Assembly: GCF_013201625.1 (NCBI RefSeq)
Contig: NZ_CP053839.1
Location: forward strand, 1,984,001-2,048,000
Length of the DNA: 64,000 nt
Direction: 5' to 3'
Origin: Aliarcobacter lanthieri
Lineage (GTDB): Bacteria > Campylobacterota > Campylobacteria > Campylobacterales > Arcobacteraceae
How positions within the stretch are numbered: the stretch's first letter is position 1; the number at the start of each line of letters is the position of its first letter. The notes beneath the pieces are model-generated. The model had not been told where the DNA came from, did no database searches, and saw only the letters and a list, made by a program, of their open reading frames with translations. Of the stretch, positions 27,338 through 37,050 are shown piece by piece. The position numbers were made by a program, and so were the translations under genes.

Positions 27338-29893
27338 ATGGATATTAGAAAAGAGTTTTTAGAGTTTTTTAAAAGTAAAGGTCATGAAGTAGTATCTTCA
27401 ATGCCTTTAGTACCAGATGATCCAACTTTGATGTTTACAAATGCAGGAATGGTTCAATTTAAAGATATATTTACAGGAAATGTGCCTGCTCCAGAAAATA
27501 GAAGAGCAACATCTTGCCAACTTTGTGTAAGAGCTGGTGGTAAGCATAATGACTTAGAAAATGTAGGTTACACTGCAAGACACCACACACTTTTTGAAAT
27601 GTTAGGAAACTTCTCTTTTGGAGATTATTTCAAAGAAGATGCAATAGCTTATGCATGGGAATTTATTACAAAAAATTTAGCTCTTCCAGTTGAAAAATTA
27701 TGGGTTACAATTCATGATAACGATGATGAAGCTTTTGATATTTGGAAAAAATATATAAGCCAAGATAGAATTATGAGATTTGGTGATAAAGACAATTTTT
27801 GGTCTATGGGAGACACTGGTGCATGTGGTCCTTGTAGTGAAATTTTTTATGATCAAGGTGCAGAATATTTTAATTCTCCTGAAGATAAAATGGGTGGAGA
27901 AGGTGATAGATTCTTAGAAATTTGGAATTTAGTTTTTATGCAATATGAAAGAACTGCAAGTGGAGAACTTATACCTCTTCCAAAACCATCTATTGATACA
28001 GGAATGGGACTTGAAAGAGTTATTGCAATAAAAGAAGGTGTATTTAATAACTTTGATTCTTCAAATTTTAAACCAATTATAGAAAAAATAGAAGAATTAG
28101 CAAATAAAAAAGCAACAAAAGAAAATATTGGTTCATACAGAGTTATTGCTGACCATTTAAGAGCAACTTCATTTATGTTAAGTCAAGGTATTTTATTTGG
28201 TAATGAAGGTCGTCCTTATGTTTTAAGAAGAATTCTTAGAAGAGCTATAAGACATGGATATTTAATAGGATTTAGAAAACCATTTATGGCAAAATTAGTA
28301 GATACCTTGATAAAAATCATGGGTGGACACTATGTAGAATTAGTTGAAAATCAAAATTTTATAAAAGAGCAATTAACACTAGAAGAAGAGAGATTTTTCA
28401 AAACTATTGATTTAGGAATGAACTTATTTAGTGAAGAACTAGCAAATACAAAAGAAATATTTAGTGGAGAAATCGCATTTAAACTATATGATACTTATGG
28501 ATTTCCATTAGACTTAACAGAAGATATGTTAAAAGATAAAGGTATCAAAGTAGATTTAGAAAAATTTGATGAACTTATGGCAAATCAAAAGTCTATGGCA
28601 AAAGCTGCTTGGAAAGGTAGTGGAGATGCTGCTAATGATGGAGATTTCAAAGAACTGTTAGAAAAATATGGCTTAAATGAATTTGTAGGATATACTCACG
28701 TTACATATAAATCTAAAATTGTAGCATTACTTGATGAAAACTTTAAAGAAGTTACATCTTTACAAAACCAAAGCGGTTGGGCGATGTTAGATAAAACTCC
28801 ATTTTATGCTACAAGTGGTGGACAAAATGGTGATATTGGAGCTTTAGAACTTCAAAATGGAAATATTATAGTTGAAGAAACTTCAAAATTCCATGGATTA
28901 AATCTATCAAAAATTAGTGTAAGAGATGCACAAATATCTCAAAATGATACAGTTGATGCTGTTGTTATACATAGATATGAAGTTGCAAAACATCATAGTG
29001 CAACTCACTTACTTCAAAGTGCTTTAAAAATGGTTTTAGGAGATAGTGTTTCTCAAGCTGGTTCATATAACGATAATCTAAAACTTAGATTTGACTTTAC
29101 ATATCCAAAAGCTATGACAACTGAACAAATCAATGAAGTTGAAGATTTAGTAAATTCTATGGTAACAAGAGCCTTAAATGGTGTTGTAGAAGAGTTACCA
29201 TTAGATGAAGCTAAAAATAAAGGTGCTATTGCTATGTTTGGAGAAAAATATGGTGATATTGTAAGAGTTGTAAGCTTTGGAGAAGATGTATCTATCGAGT
29301 TTTGTGGTGGAACACACGTAAGAAATACAGCTGATATTGGAAGTTTTTATATAGTAAAAGAGTCTGGTGTAAGTGCAGGAATTAGAAGAATAGAAGCTGT
29401 TGTTGGAGCAAGTGCTATAAAATATGCTAAAGATATTATAAATAAATTTGGTGAAGTTCAATCTGAACTTAAAACAAATGATATGATAGCAGGGATTAAA
29501 AAACTTAAAAATGAAATAAAAGAGCTTAAAAAAGAGCTACAAAATGCACAAAATCAAACTTCATCACCTATTGAAGAAACTATGATAAATAATACAAAAG
29601 TTATAGTTTCAATAGTAGAAAATGGTGATTTGAAAAAAATTGTAGATGATTGTAAAAATGCAAATGAAAAAGTTGCAATATTACTTCTTCAAGTAAAAGA
29701 TGACAAAGTTTTATTAGCTGCAGGAAGTAAAAATACAAATATAAAAGCTGGTGATTGGGTAAAAAATATAGCTATTATTGTTGGTGGAAATGGTGGTGGA
29801 AGACCAGATTTTGCTACTGCTGGTGGAAAAGATAGCTCAAAAATACAAGAAGCTAAAACAAAAGCTTTAGAATACGCAAAAGAAAACTTATAA
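27338..29893 (+). CDS. alaS: Alanine-tRNA ligase
   Basis: Charges tRNA-Ala. The class II catalytic core starts at the N-terminus ([39 protein letters not shown]). The editing domain has [12 protein letters not shown] and [13 protein letters not shown], whose His and Cys bind zinc. The C-terminal coiled coil ([20 protein letters not shown]) and the DHHA1-type domain with [13 protein letters not shown] complete the normal 851-aa layout. A terminator follows directly. Confidence 0.98.
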   Translation: MDIRKEFLEFFKSKGHEVVSSMPLVPDDPTLMFTNAGMVQFKDIFTGNVPAPENRRATSCQLCVRAGGKHNDLENVGYTARHHTLFEMLGNFSFGDYFKEDAIAYAWEFITKNLALPVEKLWVTIHDNDDEAFDIWKKYISQDRIMRFGDKDNFWSMGDTGACGPCSEIFYDQGAEYFNSPEDKMGGEGDRFLEIWNLVFMQYERTASGELIPLPKPSIDTGMGLERVIAIKEGVFNNFDSSNFKPIIEKIEELANKKATKENIGSYRVIADHLRATSFMLSQGILFGNEGRPYVLRRILRRAIRHGYLIGFRKPFMAKLVDTLIKIMGGHYVELVENQNFIKEQLTLEEERFFKTIDLGMNLFSEELANTKEIFSGEIAFKLYDTYGFPLDLTEDMLKDKGIKVDLEKFDELMANQKSMAKAAWKGSGDAANDGDFKELLEKYGLNEFVGYTHVTYKSKIVALLDENFKEVTSLQNQSGWAMLDKTPFYATSGGQNGDIGALELQNGNIIVEETSKFHGLNLSKISVRDAQISQNDTVDAVVIHRYEVAKHHSATHLLQSALKMVLGDSVSQAGSYNDNLKLRFDFTYPKAMTTEQINEVEDLVNSMVTRALNGVVEELPLDEAKNKGAIAMFGEKYGDIVRVVSFGEDVSIEFCGGTHVRNTADIGSFYIVKESGVSAGIRRIEAVVGASAIKYAKDIINKFGEVQSELKTNDMIAGIKKLKNEIKELKKELQNAQNQTSSPIEETMINNTKVIVSIVENGDLKKIVDDCKNANEKVAILLLQVKDDKVLLAAGSKNTNIKAGDWVKNIAIIVGGNGGGRPDFATAGGKDSSKIQEAKTKALEYAKENL

Positions 29894-29896
29894 TTT

Positions 29897-29924
29897 AAGA
29901 GATAGTTAAAACTATCTCTTTTTT
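29897..29924 (+). terminator. Rho-independent terminator of alaS
   Basis: An 11-bp stem (AAGAGATAGTT / AACTATCTCTT) with a very small loop, 3 bases after the alaS stop and followed by TTTT. It also ends the convergent SIMPL gene. Confidence 0.8.
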
Positions 29925-30639
29925 AATCATTTAAATAATACTCAACAGTAGATACAATTCTAACTTTTTTGATATGTTCGCTATTTTTATCTCTACTATT
30001 TATCTCAAATTGACCTTGAGTAGCTCTTTTGATTTTTCCTAATTTACTTTTTGAATCTTGAGCAAATTTTTGTGCAACTTCTCTAGCATTTGCTGTTGCT
30101 TCTTCTATCATTGTTGGTTTTATATCATTTAATTTTGTGTATAAATACTCGATTTTTGAATCCCAATCATCAACTCTAAATAAAATACCTTGTTGTGAAA
30201 GTTCAAAAAGTTTTCCGCTTACTTCTCTTACTTTTTCAACATCTTGAGAATAAACATTAATAGTTCTATTTGCTAAATATCTTAAAGTGTAATCTTTAGT
30301 TGAATACTCATTTGCCATTTTATCAACAATAGATGGAGAATTTACAGTAATATCTTCTTTATTGATTCCATATTTATTTAAAAATTCTAATATTTTATTT
30401 GTATCACTTTCAACTTTTTTTGATAACTCATCTAAAGTTTCAGTTGTACTACTAAATCTTATAGGCCATAAAACAATATTAGCATTTACCTCTTTTTCAG
30501 ATAATCCTTTTACAACAACAGTTCTTTCTAATTCTTTTGATTTTATAAAACTTGTTGATAAAAAGTACCCTAAACTTGTTAATCCAATAAATATAAAGAA
30601 ACCTAAAATAAAGGCTGATTTAAAACTTATTCTTTCCAT
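29923..30639 (-). CDS. SIMPL (DUF541) domain protein
   Basis: A 238-aa envelope protein with one N-terminal membrane segment (FILGFFIFIGLTSLGYFL) and a SIMPL domain: RTVVVKGLSEKEVNANI at the start, then YRYLANRTINVYSQDVEKVREV-like and EEATANAREVAQKFAQDS segments that are typical. Family members are periplasmic or outer-membrane associated and poorly understood. It converges on alaS and is 32 bases after the MFS gene, so it is probably co-transcribed with it. Confidence 0.85.
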   Translation of the reverse strand: MERISFKSAFILGFFIFIGLTSLGYFLSTSFIKSKELERTVVVKGLSEKEVNANIVLWPIRFSSTTETLDELSKKVESDTNKILEFLNKYGINKEDITVNSPSIVDKMANEYSTKDYTLRYLANRTINVYSQDVEKVREVSGKLFELSQQGILFRVDDWDSKIEYLYTKLNDIKPTMIEEATANAREVAQKFAQDSKSKLGKIKRATQGQFEINSRDKNSEHIKKVRIVSTVEYYLND

Positions 30640-30671
30640 ATTTTTTCCTTTTTATAATTTAAAATATTATA

Positions 30672-31805
30672 TCAAAACAATCTTTTATTTAAAAATACTA
30701 CTAAAACAACAATAAAAGATATAACTCCAAATACATAAAGCATCATATCCCAACCAAAACTTTTATAAATAATAGAGGGAATAAAAGAGCCTAAAGCACC
30801 TCCCAAATAGTAAAAAGTCAGATACATACCAGAAGTCAAAGATTTTTGTGAAGCTTTCATAGAGTTTGCTAATTGTGTGCTAACTGTATGAGCAGTAAAC
30901 ATTCCAATACAAAGTAAAAATAGAAGTAAAAATAAATATATGATATTTTCATTTGTTAAAATAACTATTATAAATGTAAAAAAGGCAACTGCTACTAAAA
31001 TAGTATTTACTTCACCTTTAAAAAATTTAATTATTTTTTTTGCAGTTAAAGATACTAAAATCCCCATACCATATCCTAAATAAAGTAAAGATATTTGAAA
31101 CTCAGAGAAATTTTCTGATATATCTTTTACTCTAAATGGTAATACATTTAAAACTCCAGCAAATACAAAAAATACACAAAACATTACAAAATAAACGATA
31201 ACAAACCTTTTATCTTTTAAGATATTTACAATATCATTTATTTTTGGTTTTATCATAGTTGCATCACCACTATAATCTAACTTTCTAATTAAAGTAATAG
31301 ACAATAAAATAGCTAAAGACAAAGAATAAAATACATACTGATATGCAAAAGTTGTAGCTATAAATCCTGAAAATATACGCCCTACAAGTCCACCAAAAAC
31401 AGTAGCTGCTACATATATTGACATATTGAATTTTACATTTTCTTTATCTATATTTGCCAAAATACTCATCAAAGAAGTCAATATTGCAGGGATTACCAAA
31501 GCTTCACAAATTCTAAAAAATAAAAACATCTCATAACTTGTAGATAATCCCAAACATATATTCGTTACAAGTAAAATAAAAGAAGCATTTATAAGCATTT
31601 TCTTAGCACACATTTTTTCTAAAATATATCCATATATGATTGGAGAAATTGCCATAAAAAGTAGTATTACAGCAGTAAACCAAGAAGCCTGAATAACAGT
31701 AATATCAAATTCTTTTGCTAAAAGTGGTTGTAATGGCTGTGTAGCATACATCACAGACATTACAACTATAATACAATAAATAATAATTAGAAGATTAATT
31801 CGCAA
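30672..31805 (-). CDS. MFS transporter, YnfM-like
   Basis: An inner-membrane carrier of 377 aa with about twelve hydrophobic helices. The segment YATQPLQPLLAKEF after helix 1, and SLMSILANIDKENV, resemble the arabinose-efflux/YnfM branch of the major facilitator superfamily. Substrate cannot be read. The start is TTG at 31805, overlapping the end of the upstream lipoprotein gene by 11 bases; a later ATG would remove most of helix 1. Translational coupling with the lipoprotein is likely. Confidence 0.82.
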   Translation of the reverse strand: MRINLLIIIYCIIVVMSVMYATQPLQPLLAKEFDITVIQASWFTAVILLFMAISPIIYGYILEKMCAKKMLINASFILLVTNICLGLSTSYEMFLFFRICEALVIPAILTSLMSILANIDKENVKFNMSIYVAATVFGGLVGRIFSGFIATTFAYQYVFYSLSLAILLSITLIRKLDYSGDATMIKPKINDIVNILKDKRFVIVYFVMFCVFFVFAGVLNVLPFRVKDISENFSEFQISLLYLGYGMGILVSLTAKKIIKFFKGEVNTILVAVAFFTFIIVILTNENIIYLFLLLFLLCIGMFTAHTVSTQLANSMKASQKSLTSGMYLTFYYLGGALGSFIPSIIYKSFGWDMMLYVFGVISFIVVLVVFLNKRLF

Positions 31806-32355
31806 AAGATTGGCTCTCTTTTACAAAATAGTAGTTGATAAAATTCATTCTTACCAAACTTTTAAAATAGTCTGTATCAAGTCTAGATTTATCCAAGTAT
31901 TTATTTACATAAGAAGGATCAAATTGTTTTATAAGATTTGTAGAGTAAATTCCTTTATAATCAATAATTAATAAATCTTCATAAACTTTATACTTACTTA
32001 TAATATTCACATAAGAATTATCATTTACTAAATATGTACTTACTTCAACATTATCAAATTCTACTCTTTCTACAAGTTTAAAGTTTGATTTTATCGTATC
32101 TTTAAACAACTCTACAAAATACCCTCTTGCAAGGCCATTCCATTTACATGAACTATCAAGGCTTATATATTCACTAAATATTTTTCCATAATTTTCATCA
32201 TCACTTAAACTAATATATGAAAAATTTGTACAACTATCAAAAGTATTCTGTTTTTTTATGTTTGAAAATTCACTTTCTTTTAAACTTAAGTTAGTTGTTG
32301 AACAGGCTGTAAAAAAAAGAAAAACTAAAAGAATTAGAATATTTTTTATATACAT
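31795..32355 (-). CDS. Lipoprotein of unknown function
   Basis: A 186-aa protein with a lipoprotein signal: hydrophobic ILILLVFLFFTAC with the lipobox FTAC at about residues 15-18. The rest has no motif I recognise; it is rich in aromatic and charged residues with two further cysteines (CTNF and SSCKW) that could form a disulfide. Its end overlaps the MFS transporter start. It is divergent from the Cys-rich gene with only 57 bases between. Confidence 0.75.
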   Translation of the reverse strand: MYIKNILILLVFLFFTACSTTNLSLKESEFSNIKKQNTFDSCTNFSYISLSDDENYGKIFSEYISLDSSCKWNGLARGYFVELFKDTIKSNFKLVERVEFDNVEVSTYLVNDNSYVNIISKYKVYEDLLIIDYKGIYSTNLIKQFDPSYVNKYLDKSRLDTDYFKSLVRMNFINYYFVKESQSFAN

Positions 32356-32380
32356 TTTTATCCTTTCAAAATTATTTGAT

Positions 32381-32386
32381 TATAAT
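32381..32386 (+). promoter_or_regulatory. Putative -10 box of the Cys-rich gene
   Basis: TATAAT 26 bases before the ATG at 32413, in a 57-base divergent gap. AAAGAGAAG precedes the ATG as ribosome site. Confidence 0.5.
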
Positions 32387-32412
32387 AAGGCAATTTAGTT
32401 TAAAGAGAAGTT

Positions 32413-32832
32413 ATGACATATAAAGAGTGGTTTTTACAACATTCTATAAAACATCAAAATATTTTAAAAAAGCTTGAATACAAAACTAAAAGTGATATTA
32501 TAGAGTACTTTAAATTTGAAAATATGATCAAAAACGAACAAAATTTCTGTCTTTTGTATAAAGAAAATAAAAAATGCCACAATATAGATGATTTGAATTG
32601 TTATTTATGTGCTTGTCCATATTTTAGATTTAATGATTTTGGAATAAAAAAAGAGAACAGTAAAACTATATATTCATTTTGTAATATAAACTCAAAAAAA
32701 GGTTCAGTTTTTGAAACAGAAGAGTATATTCATCAAGATTGTTCAAACTGTATTATCCCACATAAAAAGAATTTTATAGAAAAAAACTTTGATAAAAGCT
32801 GGTTAAATATTATGAGAAATGTTGAAATATAA
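32413..32832 (+). CDS. Cysteine-rich small domain protein (PF04071-like)
   Basis: A 139-aa cytosolic protein with a metal-binding look. It has KKCHNIDDLNCYLCACPYFRF in the middle, and CNINSKKG and HQDCSNCIIPHKKNF further on. This order (CH, C-x-x-C-x-C-P, then DCSxCxxPH) matches my memory of the cysteine-rich small domain PF04071, which in other bacteria is found beside cobalamin genes. No cobalamin gene is seen nearby. It probably binds zinc or an Fe-S cluster; the role is unknown. Confidence 0.75.
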   Translation: MTYKEWFLQHSIKHQNILKKLEYKTKSDIIEYFKFENMIKNEQNFCLLYKENKKCHNIDDLNCYLCACPYFRFNDFGIKKENSKTIYSFCNINSKKGSVFETEEYIHQDCSNCIIPHKKNFIEKNFDKSWLNIMRNVEI

Positions 32833-32840
32833 TTTAAAAA

Positions 32841-32954
32841 AGTTATATCTAAATACCTTTAAGTATGAGTTTCAAAGTAAAGGAAAAGGAGAAAATCTAT
32901 TTACTATCAAATTTTTAATCAAAACTAGCGAAATAAAACTACCTTGAAACTCAT
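32841..32954. other. Gene-free stretch with long-range inverted repeat
   Basis: A 114-base segment between two convergent genes. A perfect 11-bp inverted repeat (ATGAGTTTCAA at 32865-32875 and TTGAAACTCAT at 32944-32954) encloses 68 bases that include an AAAGGAAAAGGAG purine run. The plus strand also reads a 17-codon ORF starting at the left arm (MSFKVKEKEKIYLLSNF). No family recognised. Confidence 0.4.
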
Positions 32955-32959
32955 GCCTA

Positions 32960-32995
32960 AAAGTACAAAGAGAGTAAGAACTCTCTTTATACTTT
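32960..32995. terminator. Hairpin after the TonB receptor gene
   Basis: A two-part stem (AAAGTA plus AAAGAGAG, pairing with CTCTCTTT plus TACTTT) with a 6-base loop, directly after the receptor stop codon on the minus strand and followed on the plus strand by T residues. It can end transcripts from both sides. Confidence 0.75.
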
Positions 32996-35353
32996 TTAGA
33001 ATTTATACTTTAAACTAACCAGAGCATTAACAGGTTCACCATAAGCATATGCATCACTTGAGTATCCAGCATAATATGTTTTATCAAATAAATTATTTAT
33101 ATTTAACTGTCCAGATAAATTTTTACTAAAGTTATAAGATGCCATCAAATCAACAGTTGCATAAGCATCTTGAGTAACTTCTTTTGTCCCAGATTTCATA
33201 AATCCTTTACTTTTCCAGTTTACTCCAGCACCTACACTAAAGTCATTCATACTATATTTTGTAAAAATATTTATATTATTTCTTGGTGCACTTGTATTTA
33301 CTTTTTCTTTTTTCGCATCTTTTGCTTCGAAGTTTGTAAATCCTAAACTTAAATCCCAATTATCAGTAAGTTTTCCAGAGATTTCAAGTTCAACTCCTTT
33401 TGAAGTTACACCATCTTTTGTTTTATAAATACTAGTTCCAGTAGTAGGATTTTTATTTCCAGTATATTCAGCAACATTGTCTTGTTCTATTCTAAATAAT
33501 GTTATTCCAGCATTTAATCTTTTATCAAAATACTCTCCTTTTACTCCAACTTCATAGTTTTTACCTACAACTGGGTCTAAAAGATTGTCATTTTCATCTT
33601 TAAAATTTTGTGGTTTAAAAATATCTGTATAACTAGCATATGCAGAGTGATTTTCATCTATATCATAAACTAAACCTACAAAAGGTGTAAATTCATTCTT
33701 TACATCATATTTTGTTGTTTTATTATTACTATAAGTATACATTTCATATTCCCAATTTGTTAATCTTCCACCAAGAATAAGTTTTAAATCATCAACTATC
33801 TCAAATTTACCAGTAAGATAAAATGCTGTTTGTTGTGTATCAGTATCTTCATATTTTGGTTTAGGATTAGGAGTTCCTATGAAAGGCATTTCACTTCCAT
33901 TTTGAGTAAAAAAATTACTTATTTTAGTATATTTAGATAGAGTTGCACGACTATAATCTGTTTTTTGTTTATTGTATTGGAATCCTGCAATGATTTCATG
34001 CTCTCTATTAAAAATCTTTAAAGGAATAGAACTATAAATATCTAAATTATCCTCTTTTATATTTTGTAACCAATTTCCAAACTCTCTATATTCTAATCCT
34101 GAACCATCTTTATTAAGTCCTGGGTCAAAATCTAAATATCCATAGTTATTGTCTGTTTTTATATCATTATGTGTATAAATTACATTTAATAATATATCAT
34201 TTGGTAAATATTGTTTAACATCTAAAAAATATGATTTTCTCTCCGTATCCCAATATGACCAATCAGGTGAGTAGTTTTTTGACCTATCAAAGTTTGTTTT
34301 TGTTCCATCTCTATAAAAAGCTGGTAAATTATTTGAATCACCATCTAACTTTTCTTTTTCATAACTAGCACCTGCTGAAATTGTAGTAGTATCTGTAATA
34401 TCAGCATCAACTACTGCATAAACTAAATCATTTTCATTATGTACTCTATCTTTAAAAGTATCTGTTTCTTTATGACTTGCTACTAATCTTGCTCTTACAC
34501 TTCCATCACTATTTAATGGTGTAGATATATCTGTTTTGATTTTATATGTATCCCATGAACCTGCACTTGCATCTATACTTCCAGTGAATACTTTACTATT
34601 TGCATGTTTTCGTACCATATTTATAGCACCACCTGGATTTCCAGCTCCTGATTTGAGTCCATTTGAACCTTTTACTATTTCAACTCTATCAAACTTATCT
34701 AAATTGTAGTTACTTATTGAATAACCATAAATTATCATTGGAATACCATCCATTTGATAGTAATCTAAATTAAAACCTCTTAATGAATAAGAAGCTCTAT
34801 TATCAAAAAGACCTTTATCACTTCCTACACCAGTTACATTTTTCATTAAAGTATCAAAATCATCTATTTTTTTATCTTCAATAATTTGTTGTGTTATTAC
34901 GGATACTGATTGTGGAGTTTCTCTTATAGATAAATCAAGTTTTGTAGCAGTTCTCATACTTCCAGTTGTATATGAATTACTCCCCTCTGTTGTACTTCCT
35001 AAAGCACTTTTTACTGAAACATCATCAAGTATATATGTTCCATTTATTATTTTATATGAAGGTATCTCTTTGATAATAATAGTGTTATTTTCAATAGTCG
35101 CATTAAGTCCAGAACCTTCTAAGACTTTAGTAAGAGCTTCTTTTAAATCTTGTACATTTTCAATATTTGTTGCTTTTTTACCATCAATTAGACTTTCATC
35201 AACAATAAATGATAGCTTAGATTCTTTAGAGATTTTTTCTAAGGCTTGCTTTAAACTCATATTCTTTATAGTATAAGCTTCTTGTCCCAATAAAGCACTA
35301 CAAAGTAAGATTGCACTAGCAGAAGTTATAAACTTTGCTTTTAACTGTTCCAT
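32996..35353 (-). CDS. TonB-dependent siderophore receptor with signalling domain
   Basis: Outer-membrane receptor of 785 aa. Residues 1-25 form a signal peptide. Residues about 28-95 form an STN/SMN signalling domain (MSLKQALEKISKESKLSF, IENVQDLKEALTKVLEGSG, ENNTIIIKE). The plug domain follows (RETPQSVSVITQQIIEDKK, YQMDGIP, VEIVKGSNG, NPGGAINMVRK), then the 22-strand barrel, ending in the outer-membrane aromatic terminus LKYKF. The signalling domain should contact the FecR protein encoded upstream, giving FecIR-type surface signalling. The plug style is that of ferric siderophore receptors; the ligand is unknown. Confidence 0.93.
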   Translation of the reverse strand: MEQLKAKFITSASAILLCSALLGQEAYTIKNMSLKQALEKISKESKLSFIVDESLIDGKKATNIENVQDLKEALTKVLEGSGLNATIENNTIIIKEIPSYKIINGTYILDDVSVKSALGSTTEGSNSYTTGSMRTATKLDLSIRETPQSVSVITQQIIEDKKIDDFDTLMKNVTGVGSDKGLFDNRASYSLRGFNLDYYQMDGIPMIIYGYSISNYNLDKFDRVEIVKGSNGLKSGAGNPGGAINMVRKHANSKVFTGSIDASAGSWDTYKIKTDISTPLNSDGSVRARLVASHKETDTFKDRVHNENDLVYAVVDADITDTTTISAGASYEKEKLDGDSNNLPAFYRDGTKTNFDRSKNYSPDWSYWDTERKSYFLDVKQYLPNDILLNVIYTHNDIKTDNNYGYLDFDPGLNKDGSGLEYREFGNWLQNIKEDNLDIYSSIPLKIFNREHEIIAGFQYNKQKTDYSRATLSKYTKISNFFTQNGSEMPFIGTPNPKPKYEDTDTQQTAFYLTGKFEIVDDLKLILGGRLTNWEYEMYTYSNNKTTKYDVKNEFTPFVGLVYDIDENHSAYASYTDIFKPQNFKDENDNLLDPVVGKNYEVGVKGEYFDKRLNAGITLFRIEQDNVAEYTGNKNPTTGTSIYKTKDGVTSKGVELEISGKLTDNWDLSLGFTNFEAKDAKKEKVNTSAPRNNINIFTKYSMNDFSVGAGVNWKSKGFMKSGTKEVTQDAYATVDLMASYNFSKNLSGQLNINNLFDKTYYAGYSSDAYAYGEPVNALVSLKYKF

Positions 35354-35375
35354 TTTCCATCCTTTTGTTTAATTA

Positions 35376-35390
35376 TAAGAATAATTCTTA
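35376..35390. promoter_or_regulatory. 15-base palindrome upstream of the TonB receptor
   Basis: TAAGAATAATTCTTA, a perfect palindrome around a central base, lies 22 bases before the receptor start in the 151-base gap after fecR. Its position and AT-rich inverted-repeat form would suit a Fur-type site, but it does not match the GATAAT-based consensus well. Confidence 0.35.
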
Positions 35391-35504
35391 GTACATTAAA
35401 ACGAAATAGGAATCAAAAATCGGACACATTTTTTTACAAATTTTGAAATTCGTTGAGATTTTATAAATTATAGATATAAAATAGAGAATATTTATATATA
35501 AAAA

Positions 35505-36461
35505 TTAATTTATTTCTACTTTATTTCCATTCTTTATAACTTTTATAGGATAGATTTTTTGAATAGCAAAAATAAATCTATCAACTTCTAAAGTATTGAA
35601 TTTTCCACTAAAAAGTTTATCTTCAAATTTCTTATTTTTAAAATCTATTTCTAGGTTTTGATATCTTGAAAAGCTTTTAAATGCTTCTTTTAGAGTAGTT
35701 TTACTAAATATTATCTCATCATGTTCCCAAGGAGCAATCTCTTCAAGAGGTGTTTTACCTATATATTGTAGAACACCTATATCACTTATGATTACTTTAT
35801 CCCCTTGTTTTAGAATAGATATCTCTTTATTTGGTCGTATAGTGCTTGTATCAAAACTTACTTTTACTGCACCTTCTTTTACATTTACAGTTGTTATGTT
35901 ATCCAAGTTTCTAACTTCAAATTTTGTACCTACTACTTCTATCTTAGTTTTTCCAGAGTCAATTATAAATGGTTTATTTTCATCTTTTGCAACTTCAAAA
36001 AAAGCTTGTCCATTTTCTAAAAGGACTTTTCTTCTATTATTAAAATAACTTACACTTAGTTTTGTATTTGTATCTACTGATATTTTTGTACCGTCTGGAA
36101 GCAAATCATTTTTTACTGTATTAAAAGCTGTATGATAACTTTGAGTATAGTTTGGTATAAAAAACTTATACCCTATAAATAAACAGGCTAAAATAGCAGC
36201 AAAACCTATAAGAGGTTTTACAGTTCTATCTATAAATTTCATTTTTCTGATACTTTTATGTGCTTGTTTACTTAAAAATTCAGATTGCTCTTTTGGAATA
36301 CTATTAAAGATACTATAAATAACATTTGCTTCATTGAAAGCTTTTTTATGTAAATCACTTTTTTCTAGCCATAATTCAAACTCTTTTTCTTGACTTTGAG
36401 AGAAACCTTCTTTTCTTAAAGTTGCCCAATGTATAGCTTCATCTTTTATTTGTTCTTTCAA
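35505..36461 (-). CDS. FecR-type anti-sigma factor/signal transducer
   Basis: A 318-aa inner-membrane regulator. The cytosolic N-terminal part has the DUF4880-like segment IHWATLRKEGFSQSQEKEFELWLEKS; one membrane helix (LIGFAAILACLFIGYKFF) is at about 83-102; the periplasmic FecR domain follows (DLLPDGTKISVDTNTKLSV, RKVLLENGQAFFEVAKDENKPFII, VEVVGTKFEVR-like strand, TVNVKEGAVKV). It starts 2 bases after the sigma gene stop, so the pair is co-translated. It would relay occupancy of the TonB receptor to the sigma factor. Confidence 0.93.
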   Translation of the reverse strand: MKEQIKDEAIHWATLRKEGFSQSQEKEFELWLEKSDLHKKAFNEANVIYSIFNSIPKEQSEFLSKQAHKSIRKMKFIDRTVKPLIGFAAILACLFIGYKFFIPNYTQSYHTAFNTVKNDLLPDGTKISVDTNTKLSVSYFNNRRKVLLENGQAFFEVAKDENKPFIIDSGKTKIEVVGTKFEVRNLDNITTVNVKEGAVKVSFDTSTIRPNKEISILKQGDKVIISDIGVLQYIGKTPLEEIAPWEHDEIIFSKTTLKEAFKSFSRYQNLEIDFKNKKFEDKLFSGKFNTLEVDRFIFAIQKIYPIKVIKNGNKVEIN

Positions 36462-36463
36462 AT

Positions 36464-36931
36464 TTATTCCTGATCTATTATTAAATGTTCTTGTAATTTT
36501 TTTATAGCTCTATTGATATGTTTTTCAACAGCATTTTGAGTAATTCCCATAATTTCAGCTATCTCTTTTCTTGTATATCCATCTATTGAGTGTAAAAGAA
36601 AAGCTTCTTTACTCCTTTTTGGCAAAGTATCTACGATTTTTAAAAGATTTTTATATTGATTGTCTGATATTGTAACTTCATCAGGTTGCTCATATTTTGG
36701 ACTTACAAAGATTTCTTCTTGAAATTCTATTTGAAGTTTTTGTTTATTTTTTCTTGCATAATCAATTACAATATTTTTTGCAATTTTATATAAGAAAGAG
36801 CGATTCACCTCTTTATCTTGTTCAACAGTAATAGCTCGTAGATATGTTTCTTGAGTAACATCTTTGGCTCTTTCTTTATCACCAATTAGTTTTGAAACAT
36901 AATTTAATATTTCTTTATAGTGTTCTAACAT
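36464..36931 (-). CDS. FecI-type ECF sigma factor
   Basis: A 155-aa extracytoplasmic-function sigma factor. Region 2 (YVSKLIGDKERAKDVTQETYLRAI, FLYKIAKNIVIDYARKNK) and region 4 (LPKRSKEAFLLHSIDGYTRKEIAEIMGITQNAVEKHINRAIKKL) are clear; regions 1 and 3 are absent as expected. First gene of the sigma-FecR-receptor set. Target promoters probably include that of the receptor, which has its own 151-base upstream gap. Such systems are unusual among Campylobacterota but reported in Arcobacter, as I recall. Confidence 0.94.
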   Translation of the reverse strand: MLEHYKEILNYVSKLIGDKERAKDVTQETYLRAITVEQDKEVNRSFLYKIAKNIVIDYARKNKQKLQIEFQEEIFVSPKYEQPDEVTISDNQYKNLLKIVDTLPKRSKEAFLLHSIDGYTRKEIAEIMGITQNAVEKHINRAIKKLQEHLIIDQE

Positions 36932-37024
36932 GTCTTTTTTATATAGTAATTTTGAGTTATATTATTAAATAAATACTTAAAATTATCTTTAAATAAGATT
37001 TCTATTTAAAAAATAATCATAGAA

Positions 37025-37050
37025 AGTGGGAGCTTAAAAGCTTTCCCACT
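37025..37050 (-). terminator. Terminator of the first MCP gene
   Basis: A hairpin with arms AGTGGGA and TCCCACT (a longer GCTT/AAGC inner part) spans the MCP stop codon, followed on the minus strand by TTTC. It separates this gene from the sigma-factor operon. Confidence 0.55.
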
